NCBI RefSeq assembly: GCF_017876625.1
Contig: NZ_JAGIOH010000001.1
Location: 5,229,501 to 5,293,500, forward strand
Direction: 5' to 3'
Origin: Streptomyces syringium
GTDB taxonomy: Bacteria > Actinomycetota > Actinomycetes > Streptomycetales > Streptomycetaceae
Length of the DNA: 64,000 nucleotides
Part shown: positions 8,594 through 18,365 of the stretch, piece after piece
Layout of the letters: every line of letters begins with the position of its first letter
Position numbering within the stretch: position 1 is the stretch's first letter
Translations under genes and position numbers: made by a program
Notes under the pieces: model-generated
The model's database searches: none
The model's input: only the letters and a program-made list of their open reading frames with translations
What the model was told of the DNA's origin: nothing

Positions 8594-9157
8594 GTGAAAG
8601 CCCTGCTCTTGGCGAGCGAGGGGGAAGTGGAAGCTCCCCTTCTGCCGCCGATCCCAGAGCTCGTCATCGGTCTGATCGCCTTCGCCATCGTCTTCTTCTT
8701 CCTGGCCAAGAAGCTCTCTCCGAAGATCAACAAGGTTCTCGAAGAGCGCCGCGAGGCCATCGAAGGCGGCCTGGAGAAGGCCGAGGCCGCGCAGGCCGAG
8801 GCTCAGCAGGTGCTCGACGACTACCGGGCACAGCTCGCCGACGCCCGCCACGAGGCCGCGCGTCTGCGCCAGGAGGCGCAGGAGCAGGGCGTCGCGATGA
8901 TCGCCGAGATGCGGTCCGAGGGTCAGCGTCAGCGCGAGGAGATCATCGCGGCCGGCCACGCCCAGATCGAGGCCGACCGCAAGTCCGCAGCGGCTTCGCT
9001 GCGACAGGACGTGGGCCAGCTGGCCGGCGACCTGGCGGCCAAGCTCGTGGGTGAGTCCCTCAAGGACGCCACCCGGCAGAGCCGGACCATCGACCGCTTC
9101 CTCGACGAACTCGAGAACAAGTCGGCCGGTGCGGCGAAGGCAGAGGTGACCCGATGA
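8594..9157 (+). CDS. atpF: F0F1 ATP synthase subunit b
   Basis: 187-residue peripheral-stalk subunit: one N-terminal transmembrane helix (about residues 18-38) followed by a long Ala/Glu/Arg-rich amphipathic helix that dimerises and binds delta. GTG 8594 is the start; the overlapping ATG at 8592 runs straight into a stop in its own frame. Its stop overlaps the atpH start as ATGA, so the two are translationally coupled. Confidence 0.95.
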   Translation: MKALLLASEGEVEAPLLPPIPELVIGLIAFAIVFFFLAKKLSPKINKVLEERREAIEGGLEKAEAAQAEAQQVLDDYRAQLADARHEAARLRQEAQEQGVAMIAEMRSEGQRQREEIIAAGHAQIEADRKSAAASLRQDVGQLAGDLAAKLVGESLKDATRQSRTIDRFLDELENKSAGAAKAEVTR

Positions 9158-9969
9158 GCGGAGCGAGCCGCGAGGCCCTGGCCTCCGCACGCGAGAGCCT
9201 CGACGCGCTGGCGGACAACACGTCCGTCGACGCGGCGAAGCTCGCCGAGGAGCTTGCCGCCGTCACCGCGCTGCTCGACCGCGAGGTGTCGCTGCGTCGG
9301 GTCCTGACCGACCCGGCGCAGTCCGGCGAGGCCAAGGCCGAGCTTGCCCGGCGGCTGCTGGGCGCCCAGGTGGGCGGCGAGACCGCCGATCTGGTGGCCG
9401 GCATGGTGCGCTCCCGCTGGTCGCGTTCGCGTGACCTGGTGGACGCGATCGAGGAGCTGGCCGACAGCGCCGACTTCATCGCCGCTCAGCGGACCGGTGT
9501 CCTGGACGACGTCGAGGACGAGCTGTTCCGCTTCGGCCGGATCGTCACCTCGAACGCCGAGCTGCGGTCGGCGCTGACCGACAAGGTCGCGAGCCGTTCG
9601 GCCAAGGCCGAGCTGCTGCACAGCCTGCTGGGCGGCCGGGCCAACCCGGCCACCGAGCGACTGGTGATCCGACTCGTCACGCACCCGCGTGGACGTAGCC
9701 TGGAGTCGGGGCTCAACGCCCTCTCCAAGCTGGCCGCCGACCGCCGGGACCGGATGGTCGCGGAGGTCAGGTCCGCGGTGCCGCTGAACGACCAGCAGAA
9801 GCAGCGCCTCGGTGAGGCGCTCGCCAAGCTGTACGGACGGCGTGTCCACCTCAACCTGGACGTGGACCCCGAGGTTCTCGGTGGTGTCCAGGTGCGGATC
9901 GGTGACGAGGTCATCAACGGCACCATCGCGGACCGGCTCGCCGAGGCGAGCCGCCGGATGGCCGGCTGA
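9154..9969 (+). CDS. atpH: F0F1 ATP synthase subunit delta
   Basis: 271-residue peripheral-stalk subunit linking F1 to subunit b. It is about 90 residues longer than E. coli delta, with an N-terminal extension that is normal in streptomycetes. The conserved C-terminal signature is present (LNLDVDPEVLGGVQVRIGDE). The start ATG at 9154 overlaps the atpF stop. Confidence 0.95.
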   Translation: MSGASREALASARESLDALADNTSVDAAKLAEELAAVTALLDREVSLRRVLTDPAQSGEAKAELARRLLGAQVGGETADLVAGMVRSRWSRSRDLVDAIEELADSADFIAAQRTGVLDDVEDELFRFGRIVTSNAELRSALTDKVASRSAKAELLHSLLGGRANPATERLVIRLVTHPRGRSLESGLNALSKLAADRRDRMVAEVRSAVPLNDQQKQRLGEALAKLYGRRVHLNLDVDPEVLGGVQVRIGDEVINGTIADRLAEASRRMAG

Positions 9970-10004
9970 CAGCCACCAACTCAAGAGCATGACTGACGGC
10001 CCGA

Positions 10005-10064
10005 GTTGGGCCGACGGTGTCCTCTGGAGGGCTTCCTCCAGAGAAGAAATACTTCGGGCCCAAC
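10005..10064 (+). promoter_or_regulatory. Nested RNA structure between atpH and atpA
   Basis: The outer 8-bp stem pairs GTTGGGCC (10005-10012) with GGCCCAAC (10057-10064). It encloses a perfect 9-bp hairpin (10022-10030/10035-10043, loop GCTT). The outer stem ends right before AAGGAG at 10065. It could protect or mark an mRNA processing point, or tune the strong atpA translation. Confidence 0.5.
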
Positions 10065-10084
10065 AAGGAGAGCAGGGAACCCAG

Positions 10085-11677
10085 ATGGCGGAGCTCACGA
10101 TCCGGCCGGAGGAGATCCGGGACGCGCTGGAGAACTTTGTCCAGGCGTACAAGCCGGACGCGGCCTCGCGCGAGGAGGTCGGTACGGTCAGCGTTGCCGG
10201 CGACGGCATCGCGAAGGTCGAGGGTCTTCCCTCGGCCATGGCGAACGAGCTGCTGCGGTTCGAGGACGGAACCCTCGGTCTCGCCCTCAACCTCGAGGAG
10301 CGCGAGATCGGTGCGGTCGTCCTCGGCGAGTTCAGCGGCATCGAGGAGGGCCAGCCGGTGCAGCGCACCGGTGAGGTGCTCTCCGTCGCGGTAGGCGAGG
10401 GTTACCTCGGCCGCGTCGTCGACCCGCTGGGCAACCCGATCGACGGCCTCGGCGAGATCGCGACCGAAGGTCGCCGCGCCCTGGAGCTGCAGGCTCCTGG
10501 CGTCATGGTCCGCAAGTCGGTGCACGAGCCGATGCAGACCGGCCTCAAGGCCGTCGACGCGATGGTGCCGATCGGCCGTGGCCAGCGTCAGCTGATCATC
10601 GGCGACCGCCAGACCGGCAAGACCGCGCTGGCCGTCGACACGATCATCAACCAGCGCGACAACTGGCGCTCCGGCGACCCGAAGAAGCAGGTCCGCTGCA
10701 TCTACGTCGCCATCGGCCAGAAGGGCTCCACCATCGCGTCCGTGCGCGGTGCGCTGGAGGAGGCCGGCGCCCTGGAGTACACGACGATCGTCGCGGCTCC
10801 GGCGTCCGACCCGGCCGGCTTCAAGTACCTCGCCCCGTACACCGGCTCGGCCATCGGTCAGCACTGGATGTACCAGGGCAAGCACGTCCTGATCGTCTTC
10901 GACGACCTGTCGAAGCAGGCCGACGCCTACCGCGCCGTGTCCCTGCTGCTGCGCCGCCCGCCGGGCCGTGAGGCCTACCCGGGTGACGTCTTCTACCTGC
11001 ACTCGCGTCTGCTGGAGCGCTGCGCCAAGCTCTCCGACGACATGGGCGCCGGTTCGATGACGGGTCTGCCGATCGTCGAGACCAAGGCGAACGACGTGTC
11101 GGCGTTCATCCCGACCAACGTCATCTCCATCACCGACGGCCAGTGCTTCCTGGAGTCCGACCTGTTCAACGCGGGCCAGCGCCCGGCGCTGAACGTCGGT
11201 ATCTCGGTCTCCCGCGTCGGTGGCTCGGCCCAGCACAAGGCCATGAAGCAGGTCTCCGGCCGACTCCGTGTCGACCTCGCCCAGTACCGCGAGCTGGAGG
11301 CGTTCGCCGCCTTCGGTTCCGACCTGGACGCGGCCTCGAAGTCGCAGCTGGAGCGCGGCAAGCGCATGGTCGAGCTGCTGAAGCAGGGCCAGTACGCCCC
11401 GTACTCGGTCGAGAACCAGGTCGTCTCCGTCTGGGCCGGCACCACCGGCAAGATGGACGACGTGCCGGTCGAGGACATCCAGCGCTTCGAGCGCGAGATG
11501 CTCGACTACCTGGGCCGCGAGCACAAGGGCCTGATGGACAGCATTGTCGAGGGCGGCAAGATGTCCGACGACACCCTCCAGGCGCTCGCCGACGCCATCG
11601 CCACCTTCAAGAAGCAGTTCGAGACCTCGGACGGCAAGCTTCTCGGTGACGACGCCACGGCCGGCTCCGCGAAGTGA
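10085..11677 (+). CDS. atpA: F0F1 ATP synthase subunit alpha
   Basis: 530-residue non-catalytic F1 subunit. The Walker A motif is GDRQTGKT (residues 173-180), the Walker B region reads VLIVFDDLSK, and the adenine-site segment ISITDGQCFLESDLFN is present. ATG 10085 begins MAELTIRPEEI, as in other streptomycetes, and follows AGGGA at 10074. The open frame reaches much further upstream (9812), but that part overlaps atpH and is not credible coding. Confidence 0.98.
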   Translation: MAELTIRPEEIRDALENFVQAYKPDAASREEVGTVSVAGDGIAKVEGLPSAMANELLRFEDGTLGLALNLEEREIGAVVLGEFSGIEEGQPVQRTGEVLSVAVGEGYLGRVVDPLGNPIDGLGEIATEGRRALELQAPGVMVRKSVHEPMQTGLKAVDAMVPIGRGQRQLIIGDRQTGKTALAVDTIINQRDNWRSGDPKKQVRCIYVAIGQKGSTIASVRGALEEAGALEYTTIVAAPASDPAGFKYLAPYTGSAIGQHWMYQGKHVLIVFDDLSKQADAYRAVSLLLRRPPGREAYPGDVFYLHSRLLERCAKLSDDMGAGSMTGLPIVETKANDVSAFIPTNVISITDGQCFLESDLFNAGQRPALNVGISVSRVGGSAQHKAMKQVSGRLRVDLAQYRELEAFAAFGSDLDAASKSQLERGKRMVELLKQGQYAPYSVENQVVSVWAGTTGKMDDVPVEDIQRFEREMLDYLGREHKGLMDSIVEGGKMSDDTLQALADAIATFKKQFETSDGKLLGDDATAGSAK

Positions 11678-11700
11678 CGACGACGGAAGGGACCTGATCC

Positions 11701-12618
11701 ATGGGAGCCCAGCTCCGGGTCTACAAGCGTCGCATCCGCTCCGTCACCGCGACCAAGAAGATCACCAAGGCGATGGAGATGATCGCCGCCTCGCGCATCG
11801 TCAAGGCGCAGCGCCAGGTGGCGGCATCGACGCCGTACGCGAGTGAGCTCACCCGCGCGGTGACGGCGGTTGCCACCGGCTCGAACACCAAGCACGCCCT
11901 CACCACCGAGGTCGAGAACCCGGTCCGCGCCGCGGTGCTGCTCGTCACGAGCGACCGCGGTCTGGCCGGCGGCTACTCCTCCAACGCCATCAAGGCCGCG
12001 GACAAGCTCACCGAGCGCCTGCGCTCGGAGGGCAAGGACGTCGTGACGTACATCATCGGCCGCAAGGGCGTGGCGTACTACGGCTTCCGGGAGCGTCCGG
12101 TGGCCGAGTCGTGGACCGGCTTCACCGACAGCCCGACCTACGCGGACGCCAAGAAGGTCGCGGGTCCGCTCATCGAGGCGGTCCAGCGGGACACCGCCGA
12201 GGGCGGCGTCGACGAGCTGCACATCGTCTTCACCGAGTTCGTCTCGATGATGACGCAGTCGCCGGTCGAGAAGCGGCTGCTGCCGCTCAGCCTCGACGTG
12301 ACGGACGAGGCCGCGGAGGCGGGCAAGGGCAAGATCCTTCCGCTCTTCGACTTCGAGCCGTCGGCCGAGGGTGTCCTCGACGCGCTGCTGCCGCGGTACG
12401 TCGAGAGCCGGATCTACAACGCGCTGCTGCAGTCGGCTGCCTCCGAGCACGCCGCCCGCCGTCGCGCGATGAAGTCGGCGACCGACAACGCCGGCGAACT
12501 CATCAAGTCGCTCTCGCGGCTTGCGAACGCGGCCCGCCAGGCCGAAATCACCCAGGAAATCAGCGAGATCGTCGGTGGCTCCAGTGCCCTGGCCGACGCG
12601 AACGCGGGGAGTGACTGA
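11701..12618 (+). CDS. atpG: F0F1 ATP synthase subunit gamma
   Basis: 305-residue central rotor shaft. The N-terminal helix (MGAQLRVYKRRIRSVTATKK) and the C-terminal helix (MKSATDNAGELIKSL...) are the two coiled-coil halves that turn inside the alpha3beta3 hexamer. The length includes the actinobacterial insert in the Rossmann-like middle domain. It lies 23 bp after atpA with GGAAGGGA as ribosome-binding site. Confidence 0.97.
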   Translation: MGAQLRVYKRRIRSVTATKKITKAMEMIAASRIVKAQRQVAASTPYASELTRAVTAVATGSNTKHALTTEVENPVRAAVLLVTSDRGLAGGYSSNAIKAADKLTERLRSEGKDVVTYIIGRKGVAYYGFRERPVAESWTGFTDSPTYADAKKVAGPLIEAVQRDTAEGGVDELHIVFTEFVSMMTQSPVEKRLLPLSLDVTDEAAEAGKGKILPLFDFEPSAEGVLDALLPRYVESRIYNALLQSAASEHAARRRAMKSATDNAGELIKSLSRLANAARQAEITQEISEIVGGSSALADANAGSD

Positions 12619-12623
12619 CCACT

Positions 12624-14066
<1,443 letters not shown>

Positions 14067-14096
14067 TCCTCGGGCTCGTCGAGCCCTGTGATCAGC

Positions 14097-14129
14097 GGTC
14101 CGGGGGCGGGGCTCCCCCGCCCCCGGACC
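14097..14129 (+). terminator. Strong hairpin between atpD and atpC
   Basis: Perfect 14-bp GC-only stem (14097-14110 with 14116-14129) and a 5-nt loop, 31 bp after the atpD stop. A smaller 6-bp hairpin (GGGCTC/GAGCCC) precedes it at about 14072-14086. With no U-tract and atpC still to come, it likely lowers epsilon expression by partial termination or stabilises the upstream mRNA end. Confidence 0.65.
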
Positions 14130-14194
14130 GTACGTCCCCTATTCTTTGACCCAACACCTGTCAGACCCGGCAGGTGGAGACCCGAGGAGCCACG

Positions 14195-14569
14195 TTGGCT
14201 GCTGAGCTGCACGTCGAGCTGGTCGCGGCGGACCGAAGCGTCTGGTCCGGCGAGGCCACTCTGGTCATCGCGCGTACCACATCGGGCGACATCGGCGTCA
14301 TGCCCGGCCACCAGCCGCTGCTCGGTGTGCTGGAGTCCGGCCCGGTGACGATCAAGACCGCGGACGGCAATGTCGTCGCAGCGGTGCACGGTGGATTCAT
14401 CTCGTTCGCGGACGACAAGCTCTCGCTGCTCGCCGAGGTCGCGGAGCTGGCCGACGAGATCGACGTCCAGCGCGCGGAGCGGGCGCTGGAGCGCGCGAAG
14501 GCCGAGGCCGACGCGCACGCCGAGCGTCGTGCGGATGTCCGGCTGCGTTCGGTCACGGGCGTTCACTGA
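14195..14569 (+). CDS. atpC: F0F1 ATP synthase subunit epsilon
   Basis: 124-residue F1 subunit that couples gamma rotation and regulates hydrolysis. The beta-sandwich segment GDIGVMPGHQPLLGVLESG and a C-terminal Ala/Glu/Arg helical hairpin are present. I chose the TTG at 14195, 5 nt after GAGGAG, which gives the usual MAAELHVELVA N-terminus; an in-frame GTG at 14174 lacks a site. A TTG start plus an upstream hairpin both fit low output, since one epsilon is needed per three beta. Confidence 0.95.
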   Translation: MAAELHVELVAADRSVWSGEATLVIARTTSGDIGVMPGHQPLLGVLESGPVTIKTADGNVVAAVHGGFISFADDKLSLLAEVAELADEIDVQRAERALERAKAEADAHAERRADVRLRSVTGVH

Positions 14570-14593
14570 ACCCCGCGACTCACTGAGTTCGTC

Positions 14594-14643
14594 CCTCAGC
14601 CGCGGACCGCACTGGAGTTCTCCAGGGCGGTCCGCGGCTGAGG
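14594..14643. terminator. Terminator of the atp operon
   Basis: Perfect 17-bp stem (14594-14610/14627-14643) whose 16-nt loop itself contains a 6-bp hairpin (CTGGAG/CTCCAG). There is no U-run, as is common for streptomycete terminators. Confidence 0.8.
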
Positions 14644-14689
14644 CAATACAGGTGCGGTTGCTCTAGATGATGCGAGGAGGTCGGTGGAG

Positions 14690-15139
14690 ATGGTCCTCGC
14701 TCTGCTCGTGAGCGGCATCGTCGTCTTGCTGGTTTTGGTGGGACTCTTCGTCTTCGGGCTGCGCAGACGGCTCATCCAGCGGTCGGGGGGAACCTTCGAC
14801 TGCAGCCTGCGCTGGAACGTCCCCGAGGACGACCCGGAGCCGGCGGGCAAGGGGTGGGTGTACGGCGTAGCGCGGTACAACGGTGACCGGATCGAGTGGT
14901 TCCGGGTCTTCTCGTACGCGTACCGGCCCCGCCGGGTCCTGGAGCGGGCCTCGATCGAGGTGCTGGAGCGGCGTACGCCGCAGGGCGAGGAGGAGCTGGC
15001 CCTGCTGTCCGACGCCGTCGTCCTGGTCTGTATGCACCGCGGTACGCGGCTGGAGCTGGCGATGAGCGAGGACGCCCTGACGGGCTTCCTGGCGTGGCTG
15101 GAGGCGGCGCCTCCGGGGCAACGCGTGAACGTGGCGTAG
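14690..15139 (+). CDS. DUF2550 domain-containing membrane protein
   Basis: About 149 residues: one N-terminal transmembrane helix (roughly residues 1-25) followed by a soluble basic domain that starts RRRLIQRSGGTFDCSLRW and includes GDRIEWFRVF. It matches the actinobacterial DUF2550 family, whose function is unknown to me; it is regularly found directly after atpC. ATG 14690 lies 9 nt from AGGAGG; an in-frame GTG at 14684 is only 3 nt from it. Confidence 0.8.
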   Translation: MVLALLVSGIVVLLVLVGLFVFGLRRRLIQRSGGTFDCSLRWNVPEDDPEPAGKGWVYGVARYNGDRIEWFRVFSYAYRPRRVLERASIEVLERRTPQGEEELALLSDAVVLVCMHRGTRLELAMSEDALTGFLAWLEAAPPGQRVNVA

Positions 15140-15154
15140 TCGCGTATGGCCTCG

Positions 15155-15190
15155 ATCGCCGGCCGGGCTGAGACCAGCCCGGCCGGCGAT
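15155..15190. terminator. Terminator between convergent DUF2550 gene and chiC
   Basis: Perfect 16-bp stem (15155-15170/15175-15190) with loop AGAC, followed on the + strand by TTGTTATTT. It is a good intrinsic terminator for the + gene and may also serve the opposing chitinase transcript. Confidence 0.85.
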
Positions 15191-15193
15191 TTG

Positions 15194-17515
15194 TTATTTC
15201 AGGCCGCTGTCGACGGCGGTCATCAGCGTGCCGCTGTCGCCGGACATCTCCCAGATCATGACGCCGCCCAGCTTCCGGCTCTTGAGCCAGGCCGTCTTCT
15301 TGTTGATGGACCAGACGTCGTCGAAGGTCCACCACTGGCCCTTGTCGCCCGTGTAGCCGTACGTCGCGACCGACTGCTCGTCGTGGTGCACGGTCAGGTT
15401 GGGCACCGACGCGAGCAGGTTGTCGTAGCCGCGGGTGCCGGCCTCCTCCGGGAACTGGCCGGGGGCCGCGCCGCCCGCCGCCTGCCACTCGCCGCGTGCG
15501 CCGCCGTCGGCGACCTGCTGCCAGCCGCGGCCGTAGAACGCGAGGCCGAGGACGACCTTGCGCGGGTCGACGCCGGCGTCGAGGTACGCCCGGACGGTCG
15601 ACTCGACGCTGAACTTCGTGGGGTACGGGTCCTGGGCGTCGGTGTAGAGATTCCCCTGGTGACCCGTGCGGTTCGGCTCCCAGCTGTTGTCGCTGCCGGA
15701 GCCGTGGAAGTCGTAGCCCTGGACGTTGGCGAAGTCCATGTAGTCGAAGACGCTGGGCGTGCCGTCCTTGGTGGTGATGTCCCAGCCCGCCTCGATCTTG
15801 CCCGGGTCGGCCGGGGTGAAGGCCGTGAGCAGGTACTTCTTGCCGGTCGTGCTGCTCAGGGCGTCGAGCTGGCGGCGGAACTCGGCGAACAGCAGGGTGT
15901 TGTTCGCCTTGTCGTCCTTCGAGACGTGGTTTCCGGCGTGGCCCTCGGAGCCCGGCCACTCCCAGTCGAGGTCGAAGCCGTCGAAGACGCCCGCCGCGGC
16001 CCCGGCGCCGCCGCGCCCGCCGGTGGCCGGCAGATTGCCCTTGATGTACATGTCGACGCAGGACTTCACGAACTTCTGCCGGGAGGCGTCGGTCTTCGCC
16101 GCGTCGGAGAAGTACTTGCTGTAGGTCCAGCCCCCGAGGGAGATCAGGGTCTTGAGCTCGGGGTACTTGGCCTTGAGCTTCTTGAGCTGGTTGTAGTTGC
16201 CCGCCAGCGGCTGGTTCCAGGTGTCGCCGACGCCGTCGACGGACTCGCCCGCCCCGAAGCCCTTCTCGTAGTCGGCCCAGGCGTCGCCCGCGCCGTCACC
16301 CTGATTGGGGTCCTGGGGGTTGGGGGAGGTGGCCTTGGTGACGCCGTTGAGACAGGTGAGGTTCACCGGGTCGATGTTGGAGAAGGCGTAGTTGAGGTGC
16401 GTGAGCTTGGCGGCGGCGCCCGTGGTGTCCAGGGACTTCACGGTGTAGCCGCGCCCGTAGATGCCCCACTGCACGAAGTAGCCGACCTTGGCGTACTCAC
16501 CCGGCTGTCCGCCCCCGCCGGTGGTCCGGACGCTCAGCGGCGCACTGGCCTTGCCGGTCTGGTCGGCGGTGTCGCGGGCGACGACGGTGTAGGCGTAGTC
16601 GGTGCCGGGGGTGAGCCCGGTGTCCTTCCAGGCGAGCTTGGCCACGGTCGTGACCTTGGCGGTGCCGCGGTAGACGTCGTAGTCCTTGATGCCCTTGTCG
16701 TCGGTGGCGGCGGTCCACTTCAGCACGACGGAGGTGTCGGTGACGGCGGTGGCCTGGGGGGTGCCGGGGGCGGAGGGCGGTCTGTCGGTGCCGCCGCCCG
16801 TGCCGGTACGGACGGTGGCGGGCGGGGAGGCGGGTCCCGTCTGACCGGCGGTGTCGCGCGCGACGACGGTGTAGGTGTATTCGGTGTCGGCGGTCAGGCC
16901 GGTGTCGGTGAAGGTGGTGCCGGAGACCGTACCGACCACGGTGGTACCGCGCAGGACGTCGTAGTTCTTGATGCCCTTGTCGTCGGTGGCCGCCGTCCAG
17001 CTCAGCGAGACGCTGTTCTCGGTGACGCCGGTGGAGGCGGGCTGCCCGGGCGCGCTCGGCGGGTCGTCGCCCGAGGAGCCGTCGCAGGGGCCGCCGTCCA
17101 GCCTGCAGCCGCTCGGCTCGCCGTCGCCGGAGGCGACGAAGCCGAAGGAGACGCTGGCGCCGGGGGCGATGGTGCCGTTGTACTCGCGGTTCTTCGCGGT
17201 GTGGTGCCCGCCCGAGGAGGTGACCAGGGCGTCCCAGTAGGCGCCGACGGTGGTGGTGGCGGGGAAGTCCCACTCGACGGTCCACCCGTTGATGGGGGCG
17301 GTGCCGGTGTTCTTCACCGTCCACTGGCCCTGGAAGCCGCTGCCCCACTCGGAGGTCTTGGTGAAGGAGGCCGTCGCGGAGGCCGCCGCCCGGGCCGGCG
17401 CGGCAGCGAGGCCGACCAGGGTGGCGAGCGGGAGCAGTAGTGCGGCGAGCACCACGACGGCTACGGAAGTGATGCGTTTGGTGTGTCTGACACGTGCTGA
17501 GGTTCCTGTGCTCAA
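15194..17515 (-). CDS. chiC: Secreted GH18 chitinase with CBM2 and two FnIII domains
   Basis: 773-residue secreted endochitinase. Order: Sec signal peptide (residues 1 to ~43, KR then a long hydrophobic core, ending ARA-A), CBM2 module to ~150, FnIII 1 and FnIII 2 (both with TAATDDKGIK and TYTVVARDTA-like segments), then a GH18 barrel with the catalytic DGFDLDWEW motif, whose glutamate is the acid/base. The start is TTG 17515, 7 nt after a perfect AAGGAG. Position before a two-component system matches chiC-chiR-chiS of S. coelicolor. From memory ChiC there has one FnIII; two here suggests an internal duplication. A direct-repeat operator lies upstream. Confidence 0.93.
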   Translation of the reverse strand: MSTGTSARVRHTKRITSVAVVVLAALLLPLATLVGLAAAPARAAASATASFTKTSEWGSGFQGQWTVKNTGTAPINGWTVEWDFPATTTVGAYWDALVTSSGGHHTAKNREYNGTIAPGASVSFGFVASGDGEPSGCRLDGGPCDGSSGDDPPSAPGQPASTGVTENSVSLSWTAATDDKGIKNYDVLRGTTVVGTVSGTTFTDTGLTADTEYTYTVVARDTAGQTGPASPPATVRTGTGGGTDRPPSAPGTPQATAVTDTSVVLKWTAATDDKGIKDYDVYRGTAKVTTVAKLAWKDTGLTPGTDYAYTVVARDTADQTGKASAPLSVRTTGGGGQPGEYAKVGYFVQWGIYGRGYTVKSLDTTGAAAKLTHLNYAFSNIDPVNLTCLNGVTKATSPNPQDPNQGDGAGDAWADYEKGFGAGESVDGVGDTWNQPLAGNYNQLKKLKAKYPELKTLISLGGWTYSKYFSDAAKTDASRQKFVKSCVDMYIKGNLPATGGRGGAGAAAGVFDGFDLDWEWPGSEGHAGNHVSKDDKANNTLLFAEFRRQLDALSSTTGKKYLLTAFTPADPGKIEAGWDITTKDGTPSVFDYMDFANVQGYDFHGSGSDNSWEPNRTGHQGNLYTDAQDPYPTKFSVESTVRAYLDAGVDPRKVVLGLAFYGRGWQQVADGGARGEWQAAGGAAPGQFPEEAGTRGYDNLLASVPNLTVHHDEQSVATYGYTGDKGQWWTFDDVWSINKKTAWLKSRKLGGVMIWEMSGDSGTLMTAVDSGLK

Positions 17516-17619
17516 GGGAAACTCCTTGAGTGTGGGGGGACCACCCAGCGGTGGGCCGGGGGAGTCCTTAACTGGTGGGGGACGAACGTCGGAACCTGTG
17601 CGCAGCCCGGTGAGTGTGC

Positions 17620-17625
17620 GTTATA
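17620..17625 (-). promoter_or_regulatory. Possible -10 box of chiC
   Basis: TATAAC on the minus strand, about 105 bp before the TTG start. No convincing -35 is visible 17 bp upstream (CACAAC), which fits an activator-dependent promoter. Confidence 0.35.
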
Positions 17626-17631
17626 TGAACA

Positions 17632-17652
17632 CCCTCACCACAGTTGTGAGGG
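17632..17652. promoter_or_regulatory. Palindrome in the chiC promoter
   Basis: Inverted repeat CCCTCAC-N7-GTGAGGG between the direct repeats and the candidate -10. It covers the expected -35 region, so a bound protein there would control access of RNA polymerase. The binding protein is unknown; ChiR is one possibility. Confidence 0.5.
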
Positions 17653-17662
17653 GAGGGTAAGA

Positions 17663-17695
17663 AGGTCTGGACCAACGGTCAAGAGGTCTGGACCA
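17663..17695 (-). promoter_or_regulatory. Chitinase-type direct-repeat operator
   Basis: Two exact copies of TGGTCCAGACCT (minus strand; 17663-17674 and 17684-17695), 21 bp apart, i.e. two helical turns on one DNA face. This 12-bp direct repeat is the known control element of Streptomyces chitinase promoters, and it also resembles the DasR site. The outer copy lies inside the last codons of chiR. Confidence 0.9.
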
Positions 17696-18365
17696 GACCC
17701 AACTCCTGGGCCAGCACGGCCGCTTGCACCCGGCTGCGCAGCTCCAGCTTCCCGAGCAACCGGCTGACGTGCGTCTTCACCGTCGCCTCCGCCATCCCCA
17801 GCCGCTCGGCGATCTGCGCGTTCGACAACCCCGCCCCGAGCGCCGCCAGCACCTCGCGCTCCCGGCGCGTCAGGACGTCGAGGACGGCGGGGTCGGGTGC
17901 GTTCGCCGACCGCGCGGGCACGGGGCGGGCGAACTCCGCGATCAGCCGGCGCGTCACCGCCGGGGAGATCAGCCCCTCGCCGCGCGCGACGGTCCGCACG
18001 GCCGCGACCAGGTCGGCGGCCTCGCTGTTCTTGAGCAGGAACCCGGCCGCCCCCGCGCGCAGCGCCCCGAAGACGTACTCGTCCAGATCGAAGGTGGTCA
18101 GCACGAGAACGTCCGCCAGCCCCTCGGCGACGATCAGCCGGGTCGCCGACACCCCGTCGAGGCGGGGCATCTGCACATCCATCAGCACCAGATCGGGCCG
18201 CAGCTCGCGGGCCAGCCGCACGGCCTCCTCGCCGTCCGGGGCCTCGCCGACGACCTCGACACCGGGCGCCGAACGCAGGATGAGCACCAGTCCGGACCGC
18301 ACGGCCGACTGGTCGTCGGCGACCACGACGCGGATGTGCCCGGTGCCCGTCTCGCGGTCCGTCAT
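17679..18365 (-). CDS. chiR: NarL/LuxR-type response regulator ChiR
   Basis: 228-residue regulator: receiver domain (acidic pair ADDQ, phospho-acceptor Asp in DLVLMDVQMP) and a C-terminal LuxR-type helix-turn-helix (LTRREREVLAALGAGLSNAQIAERLGMAEATVKTH). ATG 18365 overlaps the kinase stop as ATGA; an upstream in-frame ATG at 18374 is less likely. Context beside the chitinase and kinase matches ChiR, which together with ChiS activates chiC in S. coelicolor. Its 3' end carries part of the chiC operator. Confidence 0.85.
   Translation of the reverse strand: MTDRETGTGHIRVVVADDQSAVRSGLVLILRSAPGVEVVGEAPDGEEAVRLARELRPDLVLMDVQMPRLDGVSATRLIVAEGLADVLVLTTFDLDEYVFGALRAGAAGFLLKNSEAADLVAAVRTVARGEGLISPAVTRRLIAEFARPVPARSANAPDPAVLDVLTRREREVLAALGAGLSNAQIAERLGMAEATVKTHVSRLLGKLELRSRVQAAVLAQELGLVQTS

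Noticed and set aside
9812..10084. N-terminal extension of atpA
   Set aside because: Overlaps atpH in another frame and lacks a start site; ATG 10085 matches normal AtpA.
15146..17440. 764-residue open frame on the + strand opposite the chitinase
   Set aside because: Low-complexity Val/Gly/Ala composition and no motif; the minus strand has signal peptide, CBM2, FnIII and GH18 motifs.
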